From positions 1 through 7,705 of the forward strand of contig DUEF01000256.1 in assembly GCA_011176555.1 (NCBI GenBank): 7,705 nt of DNA, given 5' to 3'. Positions within the stretch are counted from its first letter, which is position 1. Each line of letters starts with the position of its first letter. The translations under genes and the position numbers were made by a program. Under the pieces are notes generated by a model. It was not told the origin of the DNA and made no database searches. It was given only the letters and a program-made list of their open reading frames with translations. The DNA is from Caldilineae bacterium (GTDB lineage: Bacteria; Chloroflexota; Anaerolineae; J102). Below, one piece after another: positions 1-5,927 of this stretch.

Positions 1-3000
1 CCCGCCGCCACCGACACCGTCACCTCGACCGTCATTTCCGACCACACCCTCCATCTGACCAAGACCGCCACGCCTGACGAGGCCGAAAAGGGCGGCGAGA
101 TCACCTACACGCTGGATTGGAGCGTGACGGGCAACGAACCCGCTCCCGATGTCATGCTCAAGGACACCATTCCCTTCGGCACGCAATTCGTCAGCGCCGA
201 TAGCGGCGGCGTCTTCACCCCGCCCGATGTCGTCTGGGATCTGGGCGATATCCAAACGCCCATGTCTGGCACAGTCAGCTTTGTGGTGCAGGTGAACGAA
301 TCGCTGCCCAACGACATCGACATCGACAACACCGCCACCCTTAGTGACACCGACCCCGGCACGCCAGACGCCACCGACTCCACCACCACGCCCGTCAAGC
401 CCACGCCGGATCCCGGCTCCATTGGCGATGACGTCTTCATCGACCTCAACAACAATGGCATGCGCGATCCCGGCGAACCTGGCATTGCCGGCGTAACCGT
501 GAATCTCATCGATCCCGGAGCCGATGGCTTATGCGGCACGGCCGATGATACGGTTCTCGACACCGCCGTCACCAATGGCAATGGCCAATATCTCTTCGAA
601 ACACCTCCTGGAGACTACTGCGTCAGCGTCGATGAAACCGGCATTCCCGCCGGCCTGAATCTGGGCGCCACATTCACCAATCCGCATGGCCCCATCACCA
701 TCGGCGAAGGTCAGGACTATCGCGACGCCGACTTCGGCTACGTGCCCAACGACATGGCTCTGATCGGCGACACCGTCTGGCTGGATGGCAACGGCAACGG
801 CGTCCAGGATCCTGGCGAAGTGGGTATTGGCGGCGTCACCGTCAATCTCAGCGAGCCTGGAGCGGATGGCGTTTGCGGCACGGCTGATGATATGGCGTCT
901 GCTACGACAACAACCAATGCCGCCGGCTTCTACCAATTCGCGGTGACGCCCGGCGCCTACTGCGTCTCGGTTGATGAAACCACCCTCCCCGCAGGCTCCA
1001 CCTGGACGCTCACCGGCGGAACCAATCCGCATGGGCCGGTCGTCGTCAATGCCGGCGATGTCTATGATGACGCCGACTTCGGCTACAACACCGACGCCAC
1101 CCTGGGCAGCATCGGCGACCTGGTCTTCTTCGACGCCAACCGCAACGGCGTGTTCGAGCCCGCTCTGGGCGAACAAGGCATCGCCAACGTCACCATCGAC
1201 CTGTTCAAAGCGGGCGCGGATGGCATGTGCGACACCGGCGATGAAATGTACGTCGCCACCGCGGTCACCGATGGCATGGGCGAATACCTGTTCACCGGCC
1301 TGGCCGACGCCACCTACTGCGTCGTCGTCACCGACGCCCACGGCCTCCTGGCCGACTACGTGCAGACCTACGGCGTCCCCGACACCGACAACAACGGCCA
1401 ACCCAGCCCCTACAAAGTCGTAATCGCCGGTGGAAACGATGTGCTGCACGCCGACTTCGGCTTCGCCGATGGCCACATCCTCAGCCTGATCAAGGGCGAC
1501 GATCCCGATCCGGTGGATGCTGGCGAACTCCTCACTTACTCGATCACCTACTCTGTGTCCGGCCGCGAACCTGCCCCGGACGTGGTTCTGCAAGACACCA
1601 TCCCCGCACATACCACCTTCGTTTCCGCCACTGGCGGGGGCACTGAAAGTGGCGGGGTGGTCACCTGGAATCTGGGTACGCTCAATCCCGGTGATAGTGA
1701 TACCGTCATGGTGACAGTTCGGGTCGACACCCCCCTGGTCAACGGTACGACACTGCTCAATGCCATCGTTATTCGCGATAGCTCTGGCCTGATCGTCACT
1801 GACACCGAAGAAACCACCGTACGCAGCTCCTACACCCTGACCATCACCAAGACCGATGATCCCGACCCGGTCATCGCCGGCGAGCTCCTGACCTTCACCC
1901 TCGATTACACGGTGGAAGGCAACGCCCCGGCCACCGAAGTCGTGATCGAGGACGCCGTGCCCGCCGACACCACCTTCGTTAGCGCCAGCGATGGCGGCAT
2001 CGAGAGTGGCGGCACAGTCACCTGGAACCTGGGCACGCTCCTCCCGCCCGCCAGCGGTTCGGTGACCATGGTGGTGCGAGTCGATATGACCCTGCCCACC
2101 GGCGCCACCATCGAGAACACAGCGGTCATCACCGGCAAGGAAGGCCCCACCGATAAAGACACCAGTACGACATCGGTGATCGGCCGACCGATCTTGCAAC
2201 TGCGCAAATCGGCCAGCACGCCCGGCCCCGTCGTCTTGCACGAAGTCTACACCTACGAACTCTGCTACCAAAATGCCGGTGGCGCCGACGCCCTCAAAAC
2301 CATGTTGGTCGACACGCTGCCCACTAGCGTAGACTACGTCGATGGCACTGCCACTGGCGGCGGCGTGTACGATGACGCCACCCGCACCTTAACCTGGGAC
2401 CTGGGCGCGCTTCCGGGCGGCCCCGAGGCCTGCGTCAGCTTTGATGTCAAAGTCAACCGCACCATCTCTGATACGCTGCTCAACAGTGCTGGCGTGATTC
2501 CCTACCGCGTGTGGTCGGAGCTGACCATCCTGAACAAGGCCACGATCAGCGCCAGCAACGCCGATCCCGACACAGCCGAACACGAGTTGCTACTCAGTTC
2601 GTTGGTCAACCCCGTCATCTTCAAGGCTGTGGATAAGAGCACCGTCATCGGCGCTGAGGAAATCGAATACACCCTCAGCATCACCAACGACGGCAACGCC
2701 ACCGCCTCCGGTGTCGTGGTGACGGACGAATTGAGCATCTACCTGGAGAACGTGCGCGTCACCACCAGCCAGGGCACAGCCAGCTACGACGCGGCCACAC
2801 ATACGGTGATTGTCGAACTCGGCAGCCTCGACGCCGGTGCGACAGCCACCATCACCATCAAGGCCCGCGTGATTTACAGCGAAGAGATCTGCGACATGAC
2901 GCCGTTCACTTTCAACAACAGCGCTGTCGTCAGCTTCAACGAAGGCCTGCCCCGAGAATCCAACATCGTCCAGGTGCTGGTGGACAACTGCCCGCCGCCG

Positions 3001-3099
3001 GACGAGATCCCTGAGCCAGGCACCATCGTGCTGCTGGGCGCCGGTCTGGCCGGTCTGGCCGGATGGGCGCGACGCCGACGCCGACGGGAAGACAGTTAA
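1..3099 (+). CDS. Secreted modular surface protein: DUF11 and SdrD-B repeats with PEP-CTERM-like tail (5' truncated)
   Basis: The reading frame is open from base 1, so the true start and any signal peptide lie to the left; 1032 residues are visible. Residues 1-16 look like the tail of one more repeat. Then come a DUF11 repeat (about 17-138), three SdrD-B repeats (about 139-490), four DUF11-type repeats (about 494-610, 611-728, 731-868, 869-996) and a C-terminal PEP-hydrophobic-Arg tail. DUF11 and SdrD-B are extracytoplasmic beta-sandwich stalk modules, so a cell-surface or matrix role such as adhesin, sheath or S-layer-associated protein is inferred. No enzymatic domain is visible. Asp/Asn/Gly-rich loops in the SdrD-B repeats could bind calcium. 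All ten cysteines occur two per domain in five of the domains, which fits disulfides outside the cytoplasm. Composition is acidic, rich in Thr, Asp and Gly. A terminator follows 37 bases after the stop, so the gene ends its transcription unit. The exact function is unknown. Confidence 0.9.
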   Translation, partial: PAATDTVTSTVISDHTLHLTKTATPDEAEKGGEITYTLDWSVTGNEPAPDVMLKDTIPFGTQFVSADSGGVFTPPDVVWDLGDIQTPMSGTVSFVVQVNESLPNDIDIDNTATLSDTDPGTPDATDSTTTPVKPTPDPGSIGDDVFIDLNNNGMRDPGEPGIAGVTVNLIDPGADGLCGTADDTVLDTAVTNGNGQYLFETPPGDYCVSVDETGIPAGLNLGATFTNPHGPITIGEGQDYRDADFGYVPNDMALIGDTVWLDGNGNGVQDPGEVGIGGVTVNLSEPGADGVCGTADDMASATTTTNAAGFYQFAVTPGAYCVSVDETTLPAGSTWTLTGGTNPHGPVVVNAGDVYDDADFGYNTDATLGSIGDLVFFDANRNGVFEPALGEQGIANVTIDLFKAGADGMCDTGDEMYVATAVTDGMGEYLFTGLADATYCVVVTDAHGLLADYVQTYGVPDTDNNGQPSPYKVVIAGGNDVLHADFGFADGHILSLIKGDDPDPVDAGELLTYSITYSVSGREPAPDVVLQDTIPAHTTFVSATGGGTESGGVVTWNLGTLNPGDSDTVMVTVRVDTPLVNGTTLLNAIVIRDSSGLIVTDTEETTVRSSYTLTITKTDDPDPVIAGELLTFTLDYTVEGNAPATEVVIEDAVPADTTFVSASDGGIESGGTVTWNLGTLLPPASGSVTMVVRVDMTLPTGATIENTAVITGKEGPTDKDTSTTSVIGRPILQLRKSASTPGPVVLHEVYTYELCYQNAGGADALKTMLVDTLPTSVDYVDGTATGGGVYDDATRTLTWDLGALPGGPEACVSFDVKVNRTISDTLLNSAGVIPYRVWSELTILNKATISASNADPDTAEHELLLSSLVNPVIFKAVDKSTVIGAEEIEYTLSITNDGNATASGVVVTDELSIYLENVRVTTSQGTASYDAATHTVIVELGSLDAGATATITIKARVIYSEEICDMTPFTFNNSAVVSFNEGLPRESNIVQVLVDNCPPPDEIPEPGTIVLLGAGLAGLAGWARRRRRREDS
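415..1470 (+). repeat. Three tandem SdrD-B-like repeats (about 114-116 residues each)
   Basis: The repeats begin near 415, 757 and 1105, giving periods of 342 and 348 nt. Each has, in order: an IGD-[VL]-[FW] opening strand, a D-x-N-x-N-G-x-x-[DE]-P loop resembling a calcium-binding turn (442, 784, 1132), a G-A-D-G-x-C-x-T-x-D-[DE] segment, a G-x-Y-x-F strand, a Y-C-V strand and a closing D-A/H-x-D-F-G-[YF] motif. Repeats 1 and 2 are alike at the DNA level too, suggesting recent duplication. Repeat 3 has diverged and carries a small insertion in the loop. SdrD-B modules are known from staphylococcal Sdr adhesins and many bacterial surface proteins; calcium binding here is inferred. Confidence 0.85.
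1480..2985 (+). repeat. Four DUF11-type beta-sandwich repeats
   Basis: Repeat units start near 1480, 1831, 2191 and 2605. The first two are nearly in register (period 357 nt, 119 residues) and share long stretches, including a D-D-P-D-P-V-x-A-G-E-L-L-T core and a V-T-W-N-L-G-T-L strand. The upstream DUF11 repeat at about 49-414 shares the E-P-A-P-D-V and D-T-I-P motifs with the unit at 1480, so the SdrD-B block sits inside an older DUF11 array. The last two units are more diverged, and each contains two cysteines. Confidence 0.8.
3010..3096 (+). other. PEP-CTERM-like C-terminal sorting signal
   Basis: The protein ends with Pro-Glu-Pro-Gly (3010-3021), a hydrophobic stretch of roughly 15 residues rich in Leu, Ala and Gly, then six arginines and Glu-Asp-Ser before the stop. 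This is the tripartite layout of PEP-CTERM signals, which in exosortase-containing bacteria mark proteins for membrane processing and surface or extracellular-matrix delivery. No exosortase gene is in the window. The coding DNA here is locally repetitive: a 9-bp unit runs twice at 3040-3057 and a 6-bp unit about three times at 3070-3087. Confidence 0.8.
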
Positions 3100-3136
3100 C
3101 GTCTGATTCTCTGCCCCCCACCTTTTTCACTCACTC

Positions 3137-3170
3137 GACCCTCCGGCCTGTCCGGGGGGTCTTTTTCTTT
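3137..3170 (+). terminator. Intrinsic terminator of the surface-protein gene
   Basis: A 10-bp stem pairs 3137-3146 with 3152-3161, with one G-U pair (3142/3156) and a 5-nt loop, CCTGT. It is followed at once by TTTTTCTTT. The GC-rich stem plus T-tract is a textbook Rho-independent terminator. It lies 37 bases past the stop at 3099 and separates this gene from the protease gene. Confidence 0.88.
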
Positions 3171-3235
3171 CCGTATGGTCGCTTTCTTCCGGCTTTCTAT
3201 TTGACAAAAGCCATTGCGATAACGGAAATACTGGC

Positions 3236-3290
3236 TATTGGGTATCGGGTATTCTCCAACGTTGTCTGCCAATATCTCATATCCAATACC
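3236..3290. repeat. Intergenic heptamer repeat with imperfect inverted arms
   Basis: Two copies of GGGTAT[CT] stand head to tail at 3240-3246 and 3247-3253. The arm TATTGGGTAT (3236-3245) pairs at 9 of 10 positions with ATATCCAATA (3279-3288). CCAATA recurs at 3269 and 3283, 14 nt apart. Bases 3237-3254 match the reverse complement of 5897-5914 at 16 of 18 positions, so the same repeat type occurs on the far side of the protease gene. No coding potential is seen here. Confidence 0.6.
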
Positions 3291-3305
3291 AAAACGTCAC
3301 CAAAG

Positions 3306-3319
3306 ATGACGCGCGTCAT
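3306..3319. promoter_or_regulatory. 14-bp perfect palindrome, candidate operator
   Basis: ATGACGCGCGTCAT is a perfect palindrome in the leader of the protease gene. A further CGTCA half-site lies at 3295-3299. Its centre is about 34 bp upstream of the possible -10 element, around where a -35 region or an activator site would sit. No known regulator motif is recognised; its role as an operator is inferred from position and symmetry only. Confidence 0.35.
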
Positions 3320-3343
3320 ACCACAGAAAGAAAAAATCTGCTA

Positions 3344-3375
3344 TGCTATACATGATCAGATGCCACCAATGAGGT
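3344..3375 (+). promoter_or_regulatory. Possible extended -10 promoter and ribosome binding site for the Lon-like gene
   Basis: TGC directly precedes TATACA (3347-3352), resembling an extended -10 element (TGnTATAAT, four of six in the hexamer). No convincing -35 hexamer lies 16-18 bp upstream. The predicted transcript start is near 3359. GAGGT at 3371-3375 is a good Shine-Dalgarno sequence, 7 nt before the ATG at 3383, and fixes that start. The ribosome binding site is well supported; the promoter is tentative. Confidence 0.45.
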
Positions 3376-3382
3376 TGAAGCT

Positions 3383-5806
3383 ATGGACAAACCCCACGCC
3401 CTGACCGCTGAACAACTACGCCCCGTCTGTGACCATTCGCAATTCACGTTCTCTTCCACGGCCAACTTGCCTGATTTGCCGGGCATCATCGGCCAGGAAC
3501 GGGCGACGCGCGCCCTCAATTTTGGCATGGGCGTGCAGGGCGTCGGCTACAACATTTTCGTTTTAGGGCCGACCGGCGCCGGCAAAGCGACTGCCGTACG
3601 TCAATTCCTGGAGCAAGACGCGGCCGCGGCTCCTCCGGCCAATGACTGGATTTACCTGTATAACTTTCACGAACCGGGCAAACCAAACGCCGTATCCTTG
3701 CCCCACGGCCTGGGGCGTACACTCCGAGATGATCTGCAAGGGTTGCTCAAAGAGCTACGACGCACAATCCCGGCTGCGTTCGAAAATGAGGATTACATTC
3801 GAGAACGAGACAAAATCATCAGCGAACTGAAAGAGGTGCAAGAGCAAAAGTTCAGTGAACTCACAACAACGGTCGAGAAATACAGTTTTTCATTGATCCG
3901 GCTGCCGGGCGGGTTCGTGCTGGTGCCCATGGTGGGTGGAAAACCGATCACCGAGGAACAGTTCGAACAGTTGACCGAAGAACAAAGGGAAAAACTGAAG
4001 AAACTGCGGGAGAAACTCCAGGTCGATGTCGACCGCACCATGGCTGCTCTGCGCGAGGTGGAACGGGCTGCGCAGGAACAAATGGCCGTGTTGGACGAGC
4101 GGGTGGCGCGCTTCACCATCGAACATCCCATCAATGAACTCAAAAGCCGCTACCACGAATTACCCGAGGTGGAAGAACATCTGGAAGCGATGTTGGAAGA
4201 CCTGGTCTCCAATGTGGAAGTATTCAAGAATCATGATGGCACAGAGGAGGGCATGGCCGCGGCGATGCAGATGGCCAGCAGTCAAGGCCTACTCAGGCGT
4301 TACAGCATCAATCTCTTCGTCGATAACGGAGATGCCGAGGGCGCGCCCGTCGTCCTGGAGAGCAACCCCAATTTCGCCAACCTGGTGGGACGCATCGAAC
4401 ATCAGGCGGTCATGGGCGCACTGATCACGGACTTCACCTTGATCCGGCCAGGCGCGTTGCACCGGGCGAACGGCGGTTATTTGGTAGTGGATGCACTGGC
4501 GCTGTTGCAACGACCCCAGGCCTACGATGCGCTCAAACGCTCGCTCAAGGACGGTGAAGTCCGGGTGGAGGAATACGCCCAATCGCTGGGACTGATCTCC
4601 ACCGCTGTGCTTGAACCCGAATCCATTCCTCTCGACCTGAAAGTGGTGCTGACCGGACCATCCTGGCTGTACTATCTGTTGCAGGCGTATGACGAAGACT
4701 TCAATGAGTTGTTCAAAGTGCAGGCCGATTTCGGCGACCGCATGCCCCGCAACGACGAAAGCATCCAAGCATGTGCGCAGTTTATCGCTACGCTCTGTCG
4801 TCGCGAAAACTTACGGCCTTTTTCGCCTTCGGGCGTGGCGCGGGTTGTGGATCACAGTTCGCGCCTGGTGTCAGATCAGCAATACCTCTCCACTCGCTTC
4901 CGTGACATCGCCGATCTCCTTATCGAAGCCGATTATTGGGCTGGCGACGCCGGGCGCGAGTTGGTGACGGATGAAGACGTACAGCGCGCCATCGAGGAAA
5001 AACGTTATCGCGGCAATCGCTATGAAGAGCGGTTGGGTGAAGCGATTGGTCGGGGTGAGATCCTGGTGTCGGTGACAGGAGAACGGGTAGGACAGATCAA
5101 TGGCCTGTCGGTATTTCCGCTCGCCAACGCTGCTTTTGGCAAGCCTACGCGCATCACCGCCCGCACTTACATGGGCAAGGGCGGCGTGATCGACATCGAA
5201 CGGGAAGTGAAATTGGGCGGCCCCATCCACTCGAAGGGCGTGATGATTCTGGCCGCGTTCCTGGGAGGACGCTACGCTCAAGAAAAGCCGCTGAGTCTGC
5301 GCGCGACCCTGGTTTTCGAGCAATCTTATGCTGGCGTGGAGGGCGACAGCGCCTCGCTGGCCGAACTTTGTGCACTGATTTCGTCGCTGGCGGACGCGCC
5401 GCTGCGGCAAGACCTGGCCATGACCGGTTCCGTCAACCAACATGGCGATGTACAGGCCATTGGCGGCATCAACGAAAAGATCGAAGGTTTCTTCGACACC
5501 TGCAAATTGATGGGCGATCTGACCGGCGAGCAAGGCGTCATCCTCCCGGTCGCCAATGTCCAGCACCTGGTGCTGCGCGAAGATGTGGTGGAAGCCGTGG
5601 CCGCGGGAGATTTTCATCTCTATCCCGTGGAGACGGTGGATGAGGCGATAGCATTGCTCACGGGACTGCCCGCCGGCGTTCCCGACGCCGAAGGCGTCTA
5701 CCCGCCGGAAAGCGTGAACGGCAAGGTGCTGGCGGCGCTGGAAACGATGCACGAACGCTGGCAGGCGTTGCGCGCCAACGATGAAAAAGACGGACATAAC
5801 GATTAA
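3383..5806 (+). CDS. Lon-like serine protease with AAA_32-type ATPase-like domain
   Basis: This 807-residue protein matches the Lon-family branch with an AAA_32 module before a Lon_C proteolytic domain (the LonC/YcbZ-like group), not classical LonA, as the LonA N-terminal substrate domain is absent. A P-loop GPTGAGKAT lies at 62-70. A long insertion with predicted coiled coil (about 134-160 and 190-244) splits the ATPase module. A Walker-B-like strand ends at Asp370 but is followed by Ala371, not Glu. F-K-V-x-A-D-F near 444 is typical of the group. The protease domain (about 565-770) carries Ser656 in G-D-S-A-S and Lys699 in G-G-I-N-E-K-I, 43 residues apart as in E. coli Lon (679/722). It should be cytoplasmic, degrading misfolded or regulatory proteins; substrates are unknown, and ATP dependence is uncertain because such relatives include ATP-independent enzymes. 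The start is set by GAGGT 7 nt upstream. Confidence 0.93.
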   Translation: MDKPHALTAEQLRPVCDHSQFTFSSTANLPDLPGIIGQERATRALNFGMGVQGVGYNIFVLGPTGAGKATAVRQFLEQDAAAAPPANDWIYLYNFHEPGKPNAVSLPHGLGRTLRDDLQGLLKELRRTIPAAFENEDYIRERDKIISELKEVQEQKFSELTTTVEKYSFSLIRLPGGFVLVPMVGGKPITEEQFEQLTEEQREKLKKLREKLQVDVDRTMAALREVERAAQEQMAVLDERVARFTIEHPINELKSRYHELPEVEEHLEAMLEDLVSNVEVFKNHDGTEEGMAAAMQMASSQGLLRRYSINLFVDNGDAEGAPVVLESNPNFANLVGRIEHQAVMGALITDFTLIRPGALHRANGGYLVVDALALLQRPQAYDALKRSLKDGEVRVEEYAQSLGLISTAVLEPESIPLDLKVVLTGPSWLYYLLQAYDEDFNELFKVQADFGDRMPRNDESIQACAQFIATLCRRENLRPFSPSGVARVVDHSSRLVSDQQYLSTRFRDIADLLIEADYWAGDAGRELVTDEDVQRAIEEKRYRGNRYEERLGEAIGRGEILVSVTGERVGQINGLSVFPLANAAFGKPTRITARTYMGKGGVIDIEREVKLGGPIHSKGVMILAAFLGGRYAQEKPLSLRATLVFEQSYAGVEGDSASLAELCALISSLADAPLRQDLAMTGSVNQHGDVQAIGGINEKIEGFFDTCKLMGDLTGEQGVILPVANVQHLVLREDVVEAVAAGDFHLYPVETVDEAIALLTGLPAGVPDAEGVYPPESVNGKVLAALETMHERWQALRANDEKDGHND

Positions 5807-5871
5807 AGATCAAGGATTAAAGAGTCACCGCGAATGGCGGCCCTTAATCATTAATCTTTGAGCATTAATCT
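5801..5871. repeat. Imperfect palindromic element with 14-nt internal period
   Basis: The left arm holds GATTAAAG twice, at 5801 and 5815. The right arm holds CATTAATCT twice, at 5849 and 5863; both have a 14-nt period. The arms (about 5802-5822 and 5842-5862) are complementary at roughly 16 of 21 positions. A small GC hairpin lies between them (CCGC 5828-5831, GCGG 5837-5840). The protease stop codon (5804-5806) is inside the left arm. As RNA it could form a long stem-loop that stabilises or attenuates the transcript. No T-tract follows, so it is not a standard terminator. Confidence 0.6.
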
Positions 5872-5892
5872 CCAACGCCGGAACTGAACGAC

Positions 5893-5921
5893 ACCCGAAT
5901 ACCCGGTACCCAACACCCAAA
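5893..5921. repeat. Degenerate ACCCNNN heptamer array
   Basis: Four units beginning ACCC follow each other at 5893, 5901, 5908 and 5915, with spacings of 8, 7 and 7 nt. Bases 5897-5914 are the inverted counterpart of 3237-3254 (16 of 18). The array ends only 6 nt before the next start codon and takes the place where a ribosome binding site would be expected. Confidence 0.6.
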
Positions 5922-5927
5922 CATTTC

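Noticed and set aside
529..2271. Long open frame of 580 codons on the - strand
   Set aside because: It lies wholly opposite the DUF11/SdrD-B gene. Its protein is a low-complexity Gly/Asp/Val/Ala mix repeating with the same period, as expected from the antisense of a repetitive GC-rich gene.
3201..3230. TTGACA at 3201-3206 as the -35 element of the protease promoter
   Set aside because: The hexamer is perfect, but no acceptable -10 lies 16-19 bp downstream (the best is GAAATA), and it is about 180 bp from the start codon.
3063..3404. A 113-codon + strand frame across the intergenic region
   Set aside because: It starts inside the surface-protein gene in another frame, runs through the terminator and the repeat, and overlaps the protease start. 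No family resemblance or ribosome binding site is seen.
4871..5797. Open frame of 308 codons on the - strand
   Set aside because: It is opposite the catalytic half of the protease gene, shows no recognisable family and is rich in His, Gln and Arg, typical of an antisense frame.
5801..5871. Intrinsic terminator after the protease gene
   Set aside because: The stem is mostly A/T with several mismatches and no T-tract follows it, so classical Rho-independent termination is not supported.
3237..5914. The inverted heptamer repeats as ends of an insertion sequence or transposon
   Set aside because: There is no transposase or target-site duplication, the repeats are imperfect and internally iterated, and the enclosed gene is an ordinary Lon-like protease.
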